This document shows positions 16,234-24,961 of a stretch of DNA of 51,114 nucleotides, in pieces. The notes under the pieces are model-generated. The model worked only from the letters and a program-made list of their open reading frames with translations. It searched no databases and had not been told where the DNA came from. The translations under genes were made by a program, and so were the position numbers. Position 1 is the first letter of the stretch, and each line of letters begins with the position of its first letter. This DNA comes from Clostridiales bacterium (lineage in GTDB: Bacteria; Bacillota; Clostridia; Lachnospirales; Lachnospiraceae): positions 1 to 51,114 of the forward strand of contig JAJBTU010000026.1 of the NCBI GenBank assembly GCA_020860715.1, given 5' to 3'.

Positions 16234-16434
16234 CTGTATCTGTCAACAAAAAGCAAAGTCTGTTGACACTGCGTTGACAGGTCTGTTGACAGCTTATTTC
16301 CTTTATTTACGGGCTTTTTTCTCCTTATTTCTTTTATCAACAAAAAAGAAAAGGAAAAGAAAAAAATTGCGGATGAGGGGCAGGGAAAGCGTAAGAAAAA
16401 ATTTTCTGATGCTTGTTGACGGGAATCGTTGACA
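16155..16434. repeat. Iteron-like GTTGAC repeats, putative replication origin
   Basis: Eight copies of GTTGAC(A) in both orientations: inverted at 16155-16161, 16164-16170 and 16241-16247; direct at 16262-16268, 16273-16279, 16285-16291, 16415-16420 and 16428-16434. Three direct copies are spaced 11-12 bp, on one helix face. Between the groups lies a purine-rich A-tract (about 16330-16367). Iterons plus an easily melted tract behind a VapE gene suggest an origin for the excised circle. The rest of the 16234-16530 gap holds no gene. Confidence 0.6.
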
Positions 16435-16530
16435 CCCCTGCCGGCCTCGTTCCCTATTAGATAGACAGGCACGAAAAATGCCGGATGTCAATATCATAAA
16501 AATATCAGGACATGAAAGGAAGTGATAACG

Positions 16531-16713
16531 ATGCGAAAGCCAACATACTATCTCTGGCGAAGTGACTTTTCGTCGCAACAGGATTTTAAAGCAGAGCGTG
16601 AAAAATATTCCAGAATCGGCTTCCGGGTTGTCACATTCCTGGACGGCCCGACGGATGCTGACATCAACACCGGAATCAAAGCTCTGGTAAAAAATCACTG
16701 GGATAAACAATAA
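16531..16713 (+). CDS. Small conserved-looking element protein
   Basis: This protein of 60 residues begins MRKPTYYLWRSDF and contains FRVVTFLDGPTDADINTGI, followed by a C-terminal KNHWDKQ. The ATG at 16531 is preferred over a GTG at 16522 because GAAAGGA lies at proper distance only from the ATG. I do not recognise a domain. It looks soluble and well formed, and similar small proteins occur beside mobilization modules. The function is unknown. It sits tail to tail with the toxin gene. Confidence 0.6.
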   Translation: MRKPTYYLWRSDFSSQQDFKAEREKYSRIGFRVVTFLDGPTDADINTGIKALVKNHWDKQ

Positions 16714-16721
16714 CAATGAAA

Positions 16722-17303
16722 TCAGATTGTACGCACATTGGGAAGAGCTTCGACCAGCCATTTGCAGTTGAAATCAAATTCGATCCATTTGCCATTCTGA
16801 TATTTTGCAACGCTTGTAAACTCTGAAGTATTATCAAATATTTCTACAACATCGCACAAGGGGATAATATTTTTCAAAGCGGCCATGGATACAGAATATC
16901 TTTTTCTTACCGTAGCTTCATCAATACCGTGACCGCCTTTTTGAACCCGTTGCTGTACCCTTTGGACAGCCAGATCGGCGTTTTCCAGTCCAATATAAAA
17001 AAGCTTTATCAGATAGCCGTTCTCTCTGGCCTTCTGAATCGTTGAGAAGATAGAGCGTCCTGAAAGCGTGGTTTCCTGATTAAAGGACACGCCATCTTCA
17101 ATGTACTGATGCAATTTTCTTACGCATCCCTGCATGGCGGAAATTTGATCTTTTGTATTTTTCCAGTCGCCGCCATTGTTCAGCAAAATCTCATCCGGAT
17201 TTATTCTGGCTTCATCTGGAGTTTGAGAAACTACCTTGTAGATGGTAGACTTTCCGGCACCATTTACACCGGCATAAAGAGTATATGTCTTTCTGCTATC
17301 CAT
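16722..17303 (-). CDS. Zeta-like toxin kinase
   Basis: This 193-residue P-loop kinase is of the zeta-toxin kind, whose characterised members phosphorylate UDP-N-acetyl sugars and block cell-wall synthesis. Motifs are Walker A GVNGAGKST (residues 12-20), INPDE (about 35-39), QETTLSG (about 77-83) and the arginine-rich GGHGIDEATVRKRY (about 132-145). It follows the 60-residue antitoxin gene by 4 nt in one minus-strand operon. A stabilising role for the element is likely. That the substrate is UDP-GlcNAc is knowledge of the family, not seen here. Confidence 0.85.
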   Translation of the reverse strand: MDSRKTYTLYAGVNGAGKSTIYKVVSQTPDEARINPDEILLNNGGDWKNTKDQISAMQGCVRKLHQYIEDGVSFNQETTLSGRSIFSTIQKARENGYLIKLFYIGLENADLAVQRVQQRVQKGGHGIDEATVRKRYSVSMAALKNIIPLCDVVEIFDNTSEFTSVAKYQNGKWIEFDFNCKWLVEALPNVRTI

Positions 17304-17307
17304 GAAG

Positions 17308-17490
17308 TTATACCTCTTTTATAATTTTCCGCTGTTTTTGCTGCATGAAAAAATCGCTCATAGTTCGAAAGAATCGAAGCTCTTCGGTATCTGTGATATT
17401 GGTTGATTCGTCTAACAATTCTATACTTGGATCAAATGTTTTTTTGCACATTAAATAGGCTTCATGAATTGCTCCTGTTTTTTCAGTCAA
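17308..17490 (-). CDS. Antitoxin of the zeta-like toxin
   Basis: This acidic 60-residue protein (TEKTGAIHEAYLMCKKTFDP, then ELLDESTNITDTEELRFF) is encoded first in the operon, 4 nt before the toxin. It is not an epsilon homologue I can recognise; the antitoxin role rests on size, order and spacing. A close paralogue is cut by the left edge of the window (1-144), outside the element. Confidence 0.75.
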   Translation of the reverse strand: MTEKTGAIHEAYLMCKKTFDPSIELLDESTNITDTEELRFFRTMSDFFMQQKQRKIIKEV

Positions 17491-17614
17491 TTATCTCATC
17501 TTCCTTTCCTTTTCGAGCCGCTGATCGGCTTTTTACATTGTAATGATGTAGCGATACTGCTGCATGAAATATACGCATTTAAATGAAAACATAGCATCGT
17601 CTGATGTTTACAGT

Positions 17615-17643
17615 ATTATACTCCCTAAAACGGTCTCTGTCTA
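17615..17643 (-). promoter_or_regulatory. Promoter of the toxin-antitoxin operon
   Basis: The minus strand has TAGACA (17638-17643), a 17 bp spacer and TATAAT (17615-17620), upstream of the antitoxin start at 17490. Confidence 0.6.
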
Positions 17644-17677
17644 TTGCCGCTTTGACATAAAAAAATGAAAAATTTTA

Positions 17678-17706
17678 TAGACAATCCTCTTTTTCAGATA
17701 TATAAT
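17678..17706 (+). promoter_or_regulatory. Promoter of the recombinase gene
   Basis: TAGACA (17678-17683), 17 bp spacer and TATAAT (17701-17706). GGAGG at 17742-17746 precedes the ATG at 17755. It is divergent from the toxin-antitoxin promoter 35 bp away and uses the same hexamers. Confidence 0.7.
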
Positions 17707-17754
17707 AAATTTACATTGTGTTAAGGTAATTAAATTACATCGGAGGATTCGAAG

Positions 17755-19704
17755 ATGAATGCAGGCTATGTCCGTCTTTCCAGAGATGACGACCACAAAA
17801 ATTACGTTTCAATAGAGAACCAGAAACTGATTATCAATCAATACGCTGATGAACAGGGAGAAGCGATTGACCGCTGGTATGAAGATGATGGTATCTCCGG
17901 TTATGTCTTTGACCGGCCGGGATTTCAGCAGCTCATGGAGGATCTGGACAAGGATATTGATACTGTCTATGTGAAAGACTTTTCCCGCCTCGGCAGGCAC
18001 AATGCAAAGGTTCTCCTGCTGCTGGATGAATTTCAGGAACGCGGGAAGCATCTGATCGTCATTGATGATAATTATGATTCCATGGATTCCAGCGATGACA
18101 CCATTGGTATCAAAACATGGTTTAATGAACGATATGTAAAGGATACCAGTAAGAAAATCAAACGTGCCATTGGCGCCAGACAAAAAGAAGGAACCTTGAT
18201 CACGCGGCCTCCTTTTGGCTATCAGAGGAATGCGAAAGATAAGACGATCCTGGAGATTGTTCCAAAAGAAGCGGATGTAGTGAAGGAGATTTATGATCTT
18301 TATCTTTCCGGCTCCGGTTATCGTAAGATTTCAGTGTATCTAACGGAACAGGGGCAGCCTACGCCGTCCATGATACAAAGAGAACGTGAATTGGAAGAAG
18401 GGCGTCTGTCGAAACGGGTGATTGCCTCCAAATGGTCTGACGGCATGGTCAAGGATATTTTGGACAATGATTTTTATATTGGTACCTTTCGCCTGAAAAA
18501 AAGGATGAGAAAAACGGTTCATGGAAAAGATAAGCGTGTTCCAAAGGAAGAACAGATTGTTTTTGAGGATCATCATCCGGCTATCATTGATAAAACAACG
18601 TTTGATCTGGTACAGGAATTAAAGGAAAAGCGCAATCGGACGAATTATCGCGGCAGCCGCGGACAGTGGCTTGGCTCGGAAATCCCTAATCCGTTCGGAA
18701 GCTGTCTGTTTTGTAAGGACTGCGGCAGCCGGCTCACACCGATCAAACGCCAGACGTCCAGCAGGGAACGGAAATATTATATCTGTACTACCTATAATAC
18801 GAAAGGCAGGCAATACTGCGCAAAGGCTCATCTGATCGAGGAAGAGGACCTGATGGATGATGTCCTGACGTATATCAAAATGTGCCGGAATGCGTTATGC
18901 GAGGTGATTGCTACCTATGACCTGAAGGATTTTGAAGCTGAGAAAAAATCCCTGGAGGAAAAACGTCTGGAACTGAACGCAGCGATCAATGAACGAAAAG
19001 GGCAGCTAAAGGTGCTTTTTTCGCAGAAAGTAAAGGATCTGGCTGCGGCGGCCGGGAATGAAGAGCTGGTATATGAGGTTTATGACTCCATGCAGAAAGA
19101 TTTGTTCGCCCAGATTCATGGCCTTGAAATGCAGCTGAAAGAGCTGGATGAGACAAAGCTGGAGACGCCGGATGTGAAAGATAAGCTGAAGAATGCTCTG
19201 GATGTGGTGGATAAGATTATTGCCGGAGGGACTCTGGACCGCAGGGACATTGAATTGCTGATTGAACGCATTGAAGTGGATGAGAACGGGATGCCGGAGA
19301 TCACGTTAAAATATGGTTTATCCAATCTGATCCAATACAGTCCTGCTGATGAGATGAACCGTCGGGAAAATGTCATCATCGCGATTGTGATGAAGCTGAT
19401 CAGTGAAGAGGAGCGTGCCTGCACGTCAGCAAAATATTTATCTGCGCACATCACGGAGCTGGGTTTTAAGAAAACAAAGAAAAGCATCCTGCCCTATATT
19501 GAACTGATGAAGGAGCTTGGAATTCTGGAGGAAACAGATAATTCGCTGAAACCATACAATATTGTGAAAACAAAGGAGGAAATTGCGGCGTTTATCAGCA
19601 GGTATGTACCCGGTTTGCCTGAGGATATCACTGCAAGGCAGCTATCGGACAGATATTTACATTCTGTTATGTACGACGGGTGGTATGCCGGAAATGGTAT
19701 TTGA
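17755..19704 (+). CDS. Large serine recombinase (TnpX/TndX type)
   Basis: The 649-residue site-specific recombinase integrates and excises the element. The N-terminal resolvase domain (about 1-150) has catalytic Ser9 in GYVRLSRDD and the arginine motif FSRLGR. A recombinase domain follows (about 160-290), then a zinc ribbon (CLFCKDCGSRL ... CTTYNTKGRQYC) with a long coiled coil (about 395-480). The final codons (WYAGNGI) are chromosomal, read from the split target gene. In the circular element the frame would instead continue 33 codons past the core to a stop at 972-974, overlapping the tnpV start. Recombinase length and C-terminus therefore depend on the integration state. Confidence 0.95.
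   Translation: MNAGYVRLSRDDDHKNYVSIENQKLIINQYADEQGEAIDRWYEDDGISGYVFDRPGFQQLMEDLDKDIDTVYVKDFSRLGRHNAKVLLLLDEFQERGKHLIVIDDNYDSMDSSDDTIGIKTWFNERYVKDTSKKIKRAIGARQKEGTLITRPPFGYQRNAKDKTILEIVPKEADVVKEIYDLYLSGSGYRKISVYLTEQGQPTPSMIQRERELEEGRLSKRVIASKWSDGMVKDILDNDFYIGTFRLKKRMRKTVHGKDKRVPKEEQIVFEDHHPAIIDKTTFDLVQELKEKRNRTNYRGSRGQWLGSEIPNPFGSCLFCKDCGSRLTPIKRQTSSRERKYYICTTYNTKGRQYCAKAHLIEEEDLMDDVLTYIKMCRNALCEVIATYDLKDFEAEKKSLEEKRLELNAAINERKGQLKVLFSQKVKDLAAAAGNEELVYEVYDSMQKDLFAQIHGLEMQLKELDETKLETPDVKDKLKNALDVVDKIIAGGTLDRRDIELLIERIEVDENGMPEITLKYGLSNLIQYSPADEMNRRENVIIAIVMKLISEEERACTSAKYLSAHITELGFKKTKKSILPYIELMKELGILEETDNSLKPYNIVKTKEEIAAFISRYVPGLPEDITARQLSDRYLHSVMYDGWYAGNGI
19677..19682 (+). other. attR core
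   Basis: This is the right copy of CGGGTG, lying inside the last codons of the recombinase. It joins the 3' half of the target gene in frame. Inside the element the mirrored motif ATTTACATT (19655-19663) is the counterpart of AATGTAAAT at attL. Confidence 0.85.
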
Positions 19705-20257
19705 GTTCATTCTGAAACAGAACGGCATTGACCCGTCTGAAGTCAATATTAATCAGTCCATCGACTTTGGTTCCACCGCGGCGGCTTTTTCCGGCGGGCA
19801 GGGCGATTACACGATCGAGTTCGAGCCGAGCGCGACCGCGCTGGAGCAGGAGGGCGTCGGCTATGTTGTGGAATCGCTGGGCGTAGAGTCCGGTTACGTG
19901 CCGTATACGGCGTATTGTGCGAAGCTAAGCTATCTCACGGAGCATCCGGATGTAATACAGGCGTTTACCAATGCACTGCAAAAGGGCATGGACTATGTGA
20001 ATGCTCACACGCCTGAAGAAATTGCTGAGATAATCGCGCCGCAGTTTCCGGAGAACGATGTGGAGACCATCACTGCCATTGTGGAACGCTATTATGAACA
20101 GGACACCTGGAAGGAAAACCTGATTTTTGAAGAGGAGAGTTTTGAACTTTTGCAGGACATTCTGGAGAGTGCGGGAGAACTGGAAGAACGCGTGCCGTAT
20201 GATGATCTGGTCACTGACGAATTTGCCCAAAAAGCGGCAGAGAGCACAGAAGAGTAG
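19679..20257 (+). pseudogene. NMT1/SsuA-like substrate-binding protein, 3' fragment
   Basis: This is the C-terminal half of the gene begun at 397, about 190 residues, in frame from the attR core: GMPEMVFEFILKQNG, then GDYTIEFEPSATALEQEG and a C-terminal helical region ending AAESTEE. Features expected of the second lobe of SsuA/NMT1 proteins are intact, and no internal stop is seen. The gene is broken only by the element and would be repaired by precise excision. It has no start of its own. Confidence 0.9.
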
Positions 20258-20293
20258 AAAAGACAAAAACGCAAAAGCGCGTGCCTAAAGATG

Positions 20294-20367
20294 AGCCTGA
20301 CAGAGCGTGTCAGGCTTATTACCTGCTGTGTGCGGAAGAGCAGGAGCCGAAAAACCGTCTCCTGCTC
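20294..20367. terminator. Two perfect hairpins between convergent genes
   Basis: AGCCTGACA/TGTCAGGCT (20294-20316) and GAGCAGGAG/CTCCTGCTC (20338-20367) are 9 bp perfect stems between the substrate-binding fragment and the convergent XRE gene. They have weak T-runs and probably stop transcription from both sides. Confidence 0.5.
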
Positions 20368-20404
20368 AATTGCCTGTCTGACGCACGCGCTGACGGGTAA
20401 TGGG

Positions 20405-20662
20405 TTACGATTCTTCCTGCGTGGAATTGTCGGCATCGTCCGCCGGAACAAATTCCAGCAGATCTCCGATCCCGCATTCCAACACAGTACAGAGTCTGGC
20501 AAGCACCGCGATATCCAGCCGGGCAATATCGTTGTTGCAGTAATGATTGAGTTGTGTGCGCTGCATTTCTGCGCGGTGTGAAAGCCGGTTCTTGCTGATT
20601 CCGCGCTCTTTGATTAACTCATCGAGATGGATCCGGATGGTTCCAAATTGTCTTTCGTTCAT
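20405..20662 (-). CDS. XRE-family transcriptional regulator (small)
   Basis: It is an 85-residue Cro/C1-type helix-turn-helix protein (IHLDELIKERGISKNRLSHRAEMQRTQLNHYCN), then LDIAVLARLCTVLECGIGDLLEFVP and a short acidic tail. AGAGGAAC lies upstream of the ATG at 20662, and TATAAT occurs on the minus strand at about 20752-20757. It is divergent from spoIIP. Such single-domain regulators are common in this group; the target is unknown. The region up to spoIIP also holds the inverted repeat TGTAAGAT/ATCTTACA (about 20788-20816). Confidence 0.85.
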   Translation of the reverse strand: MNERQFGTIRIHLDELIKERGISKNRLSHRAEMQRTQLNHYCNNDIARLDIAVLARLCTVLECGIGDLLEFVPADDADNSTQEES

Positions 20663-20891
20663 GGCAGTTCCTCTTTTCCTTTGTTGTTTGCCGGTAATCC
20701 TGAAGGCACTGAACAGTTGCGTTTGTTGAATTTGTATGATACGCGTGTACGAATTATAGTATGCATGAAACAGAACAGAAAAAACAGTTGTAAGATATCT
20801 GATTAGACATCTTACACACACATATATTATTTCTTGCTTCCATCTCGTCTATTTTATTTTTTTGCAGCATAGGATAGATACAGGAGGCCTT

Positions 20892-22208
20892 ATGCGAAAA
20901 AACAGCTGGCTGCAGAAATTTCTTTATTTTTTAATGGCGATACTGGGAGCCTACATTATATATAAAAGCGGATGCCTGCTGCTTCTGGAGAACCGGCTGC
21001 AAAAGGTGTCGGAGGATGGGAGTATACAGCGCTCTCTTGAAGATTCTGCCATGCGAACGTGGGCATCCGCTTACACGGCGGCGGTGGAAGGAAAACAGAG
21101 CGGAAATACATGGTCTTTCTGGATGAGTCAGATCGCGCCGGTGTTCAGCTATGCGGTGGATCAGGCGGAGACCGGAGATGAGACAGAGGAAGACCAAATG
21201 ACGGAGTTACAGACGGAGGCTGAGACAGATACGGAAGGAACAGCGGAACTGCAGGCGGAGGCAGCAACTGAGACAGAAACGATGGCACACGTGAGTGATA
21301 TGACAGAAGAACAGGCGGAAAATGCGGGGACAGAGAAATCGAACGAGACATCGGAAGGCGGGGAAGAAACGCAGATAGGGAGTGCGGAAACGTCTGCGGA
21401 TGAGATTCCTGTACAGGAGACCATGGTCGGCACGATTTTTTCGCAGGCGCTGCCGCAGCTTCTTGATTTTACTTATCTGCTTTCGAATTATTACAACGTG
21501 GATGCGGATACGTCGGCGGATGCGGAGCTTCTGGATGTGGAAAAGCTGCTTTCTGCGGATCTGAGCATAGGACAGGATTTGTCTGTCCCGCAGATATTGA
21601 TTTATCATACCCATTCGCAGGAAGCCTTTGCGGATTCTGTGGAGGGTGAGGTGAGTGATACGATTGTCGGCATGGGAGAAATCCTTGCGGATCAGCTTCG
21701 CGCGTACGGATACAATGTAATTCATGATACCGGCGTCTATGATCTGGTGGATGGCGTGCTGGATCGGAGCGCCGCGTATGATTACGCTCGCGAGGCTGTC
21801 ACGGATATCCTGGAGGAATATCCTTCGATTGAAGTGGTAATCGATCTGCATCGTGACGGGGTGAGCGGCGGGAAAGAGGATTTTGTGACGGAAATTGACG
21901 GGGAGAGCGTCTCGAAAATCATGTTTTTTAACGGACTTTCCCGTGATGAAAACGGCGATGAGATCAGCTGGCTGCCCAATGCGTATCTGTCAGAAAATCT
22001 TGCGTTCTCTCTGCAGCTGCAGATACTGGCCAATTCTGAATATCCCGGATTTGCAAGAAAAATCTATCTGAAAGAGGAACGTTATAATCTGCATCTGCGC
22101 GCCCGTTCCCTTTTGATCGAGGCTGGCACACAGCTGAATACGGTGGAGGAGGAGCAGCGGGCGATGGAGCCGCTTGCGAATCTGATCCGGCAGGTTCTGG
22201 AACCGTAG
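20892..22208 (+). CDS. spoIIP: Stage II sporulation protein P
   Basis: The 438-residue peptidoglycan amidase/endopeptidase acts with SpoIID and SpoIIM during engulfment of the forespore. It has an N-terminal membrane segment (about 11-30) and a long acidic Glu/Thr-rich linker (about 90-175) that is larger than usual. The SpoIIP catalytic domain contains ILIYHTHSQEAF (zinc-binding His and Glu), GVYDLVDGVLDRSAAYDYAR and VVIDLHRDGVSG. AGGAGG sits 5 nt before the ATG. Next to lepA, as here, is its common position in clostridia. It should be under sporulation sigma-factor control, though I could not place a convincing promoter. Confidence 0.95.
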   Translation: MRKNSWLQKFLYFLMAILGAYIIYKSGCLLLLENRLQKVSEDGSIQRSLEDSAMRTWASAYTAAVEGKQSGNTWSFWMSQIAPVFSYAVDQAETGDETEEDQMTELQTEAETDTEGTAELQAEAATETETMAHVSDMTEEQAENAGTEKSNETSEGGEETQIGSAETSADEIPVQETMVGTIFSQALPQLLDFTYLLSNYYNVDADTSADAELLDVEKLLSADLSIGQDLSVPQILIYHTHSQEAFADSVEGEVSDTIVGMGEILADQLRAYGYNVIHDTGVYDLVDGVLDRSAAYDYAREAVTDILEEYPSIEVVIDLHRDGVSGGKEDFVTEIDGESVSKIMFFNGLSRDENGDEISWLPNAYLSENLAFSLQLQILANSEYPGFARKIYLKEERYNLHLRARSLLIEAGTQLNTVEEEQRAMEPLANLIRQVLEP

Positions 22209-22297
22209 GTTTTGAAAGAGCAGTTGTGCAGAACGCCAGGCCGCAGACTGAAGATATCGGTGCTGTTTTGGATCTGTGATTTTGAACCTGTGTCGTT

Positions 22298-22332
22298 GAT
22301 TTCGGTAAAATTAAAGGATTTCGGCGAAATTA
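22298..22332 (+). repeat. Tandem 16 bp repeat upstream of lepA
   Basis: GATTTCGGTAAAATTA (22298-22313) and GATTTCGGCGAAATTA (22317-22332) match at 14 of 16 positions, 19 bp apart. They lie about 20 bp before a -10-like TATGAT (22360-22365) that could serve lepA. Confidence 0.6.
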
Positions 22333-22492
22333 TGTTTTATCTCTCACTCGAAATGTGTTATGATACAGATAAGTATGTGTGAATATTAGTCATTGCGAAG
22401 CACTGAGCAGCCGATTTTTATAATGAGCAGTGCCGCAAAGCAGGCAGGAGAGTTTAGATACAAATAGGATACAAAAGGAGTGGCGAACGTAA

Positions 22493-24304
22493 GTGGCAGC
22501 AGATCAGAGTAAAATCAGAAATTTTTGCATCATTGCGCATATCGACCATGGCAAATCTACGCTGGCGGACCGGATCATTGAGATGACCGGGCTTCTGACC
22601 AGCCGAGAGATGCAGGATCAGGTGCTGGACAATATGGATCTTGAGCGTGAGCGCGGGATTACCATCAAGTCACAGGCGGTGCGCATTATATACAAAGCGG
22701 ACGATGGTGAAGAGTATATGTTCAACCTTATCGACACGCCGGGGCATGTGGATTTCAATTATGAAGTCTCGCGCTCTCTGGCGGCCTGCGACGGCGCGAT
22801 TCTTGTTGTGGATGCGGCGCAGGGTATCGAGGCGCAGACGCTGGCGAATGTCTATCTGGCGCTCGACCACGATCTGGATGTGATACCGGTGATCAATAAG
22901 ATTGATCTGCCGAGTGCCGATCCGGAGCGCGTGATTCATGAGATTGAGGATGTGATCGGGATCGAGGCGGAGGACGCGCCGCAGATTTCCGCAAAGACCG
23001 GCCAGAATGTACATGATGTGCTGGAACAGGTGGTGAAAAAGATTCCTGCGCCGACCGGCGATCCGGATGCACCGCTGCAGGCATTGATTTTCGACTCGGT
23101 GTACGATTCTTACAAGGGCGTCATCATCTTTATCCGCCTGATGCATGGGACGGTGAAGAAAGGGACGAGAATCCGCATGATGGCGACCGGCGCGGAGGCG
23201 GAAGTCGTGGAGGCAGGCTATTTCGGACCGGGACAGTTTATTCCGTGCGACGAGCTGAGCGCCGGTATGGTCGGTTATCTGACTGCCAGCCTGAAAAATG
23301 TCCGTGATACGCGGGTCGGCGATACGGTGACAGACGCGGAATATCCGTGTGAGGAGCCGCTGCCCGGTTACAAAAAAGTGAACCCGATGGTTTACTGCGG
23401 GATGTATCCGGTCGACGGCGCGAAGTATCCGGATCTGCGTGACGCGCTGGAAAAGCTGCAGCTGAACGATGCTTCTCTGCAGTTTGAGCCGGAGACATCC
23501 GTAGCGCTGGGATTCGGTTTCCGCTGTGGTTTTCTGGGGCTTTTGCACCTGGAAATCATACAGGAACGGCTGGAACGGGAATACAATCTCGACCTGATCA
23601 CGACCGCGCCGAGTGTGATTTATAAAGTATACAAGACAGATGGAGAGATGATCGAGCTGACCAATCCGACCAATCTTCCGGATCCGTCTCAGATTGAATA
23701 TATGGAAGAGCCGGTTGTGGAGGCTGAGATCATGGTTACCACGGAATACCTCGGCGCGATCATGGAGCTCTGCCAGCAGCGCCGCGGCATTTATGAGGGC
23801 ATGGAGTACATGGAGGAAACGCGTGCGCAGCTCAAATATACGCTGCCGCTGAACGAGATCATTTACGATTTCTTCGACGCACTCAAATCCCGCTCGCGCG
23901 GTTACGCATCCTTTGACTATGAGATGAAAGGCTATATGCGCTCGGATCTGGTAAAGCTGGATATTCTTGTCAATAAAGAAGAGGTCGACGCGCTTTCTTT
24001 TATCGTGCATGCGGATACTGCCTACGAACGCGGCCGGAAGATGTGCGAGAAGCTAAAGCAGGAGATTCCGCGCCAGCTTTTTGAGATTCCGATTCAGGCG
24101 GCGATCGGCAGCAAAATCATCGCCCGTGAGACCGTGAAAGCGATGCGCAAGGATGTGCTTGCGAAGTGCTATGGCGGCGATATCACCCGGAAGAAAAAGC
24201 TGCTGGAAAAGCAGAAGGAAGGCAAAAAGCGCATGCGCCAGTTCGGCAATGTGGAGATTCCGCAGAAAGCCTTTATGAGCGTGCTGAAATTAGATGATGA
24301 TTAA
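22493..24304 (+). CDS. lepA: Elongation factor 4 (LepA GTPase)
   Basis: At 603 residues it has the full family length. It is a ribosome-associated GTPase implicated in back-translocation and initiation fidelity. The G1 motif AHIDHGKST, switch region [27 protein letters not shown] and SAKTG are in order, followed by domains II, III and V and the LepA-specific C-terminal domain (SYDF-type text, [21 protein letters not shown]). The GTG at 22493 is used, because AAAAGGAG lies 12 nt upstream and the frame opens [20 protein letters not shown]. It lies downstream of spoIIP and upstream of nrdR. Confidence 0.97.
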   Translation: MAADQSKIRNFCIIAHIDHGKSTLADRIIEMTGLLTSREMQDQVLDNMDLERERGITIKSQAVRIIYKADDGEEYMFNLIDTPGHVDFNYEVSRSLAACDGAILVVDAAQGIEAQTLANVYLALDHDLDVIPVINKIDLPSADPERVIHEIEDVIGIEAEDAPQISAKTGQNVHDVLEQVVKKIPAPTGDPDAPLQALIFDSVYDSYKGVIIFIRLMHGTVKKGTRIRMMATGAEAEVVEAGYFGPGQFIPCDELSAGMVGYLTASLKNVRDTRVGDTVTDAEYPCEEPLPGYKKVNPMVYCGMYPVDGAKYPDLRDALEKLQLNDASLQFEPETSVALGFGFRCGFLGLLHLEIIQERLEREYNLDLITTAPSVIYKVYKTDGEMIELTNPTNLPDPSQIEYMEEPVVEAEIMVTTEYLGAIMELCQQRRGIYEGMEYMEETRAQLKYTLPLNEIIYDFFDALKSRSRGYASFDYEMKGYMRSDLVKLDILVNKEEVDALSFIVHADTAYERGRKMCEKLKQEIPRQLFEIPIQAAIGSKIIARETVKAMRKDVLAKCYGGDITRKKKLLEKQKEGKKRMRQFGNVEIPQKAFMSVLKLDDD

Positions 24305-24405
24305 CCAGGCAGGTATGGCAGCGTGACGGTAATGATTGATCAGACGGGCGCGGCTGCGAAGTCTGATATGATTTGCAAATGAGAATAAATCAGGAGGACA
24401 CGATT

Positions 24406-24855
24406 ATGAAATGCCCATTTTGCAACCAGGACGACACCCGTGTGGTGGATTCGAGACCCGCGGACGAAGGCGCATCGATCCGCCGGCGCAGGATGTGTGA
24501 CGCGTGCGGCAAGCGTTTTACGACCTATGAGAAGGTCGAAACGATTCCGCTGATCGTCATTAAAAAGGATCAGAGCCGGGAGCAGTACAGCCGCAGCAAG
24601 CTGGAAGCTGGTATTATGCGTGCCTGCTACAAACGCCCGATTCCGATCCGGGAAATCCGCGAGACCGTCGATGCCATCGAAAAAGAACTCTTTAATATGG
24701 AGGAAAAAGAGGTCGAGAGCAAAACCGTCGGCGAGATTGTCATGGACAACCTGAAAGACCTGGACGGTGTGGCATATGTCCGCTTTGCGTCTGTCTATCG
24801 TCAGTTCAAGGACGTCAACACGTTCATGAATGAGCTGAAAAATTTTCTGGAGTGA
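24406..24855 (+). CDS. nrdR: Transcriptional repressor NrdR
   Basis: The 149-residue ATP/dATP-responsive repressor of ribonucleotide reductase genes has an N-terminal zinc ribbon ([29 protein letters not shown]) followed by an ATP-cone domain ([20 protein letters not shown] ... [14 protein letters not shown]). The ATG at 24406 is chosen over an upstream in-frame one because CAGGAGG precedes it by 8 nt and the protein then starts at the canonical MKCPFC. Confidence 0.97.
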   Translation: MKCPFCNQDDTRVVDSRPADEGASIRRRRMCDACGKRFTTYEKVETIPLIVIKKDQSREQYSRSKLEAGIMRACYKRPIPIREIRETVDAIEKELFNMEEKEVESKTVGEIVMDNLKDLDGVAYVRFASVYRQFKDVNTFMNELKNFLE

Positions 24856-24881
24856 GGGCTGTTATTTACCTGCACTACCTG

Positions 24882-24935
24882 CATAACCTCAGACATCCAC
24901 CGCCTACCGCCTGCTTGCGGATGTCTGAGGTTATG
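24882..24935. terminator. Long perfect stem between convergent genes
   Basis: A 17 bp perfect inverted repeat (24882-24898 with 24919-24935, outer bases CATAACC/GGTTATG) has a 20 nt loop and lies between nrdR and the convergent SpoIID-like gene. It probably works as a bidirectional terminator. Confidence 0.7.
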
Positions 24936-24961
24936 TTTGAGACGCAGGTATTTTATTATGA

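Larger units (their letters stand above)
869..19682 (+). mobile_element. Integrative mobilizable element, large serine recombinase type (18.8 kb)
   Basis: Both boundaries are read from the split substrate-binding protein gene: CGGGTG occurs once at each junction (869-874 and 19677-19682), and removing the segment between them restores an uninterrupted frame. The content is coherent for a mobilizable element: tnpV at the left end, oriT-like region and relaxase, primase-like and VapE genes, iteron-like repeats, a toxin-antitoxin pair, and a 649-residue serine recombinase at the right end. No coupling protein or type IV secretion genes are present, so transfer would need a helper. TnpV plus a TnpX/TndX-like recombinase recalls Tn4451-type elements, but the cargo is different. 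Confidence 0.95.

Noticed and set aside
20845-20875. Sigma-E-like promoter (GTCTATT, 14 bp, CATAGGAT) for spoIIP
   Set aside because: The implied start point would fall on the ribosome site, leaving almost no leader; matches to both boxes are partial.
22670-24010. 446-codon open frame antisense to lepA
   Set aside because: It lies wholly within a well-conserved gene on the other strand, lacks a ribosome site and reads as compositionally odd, basic protein; a shadow of GC-rich codon use.
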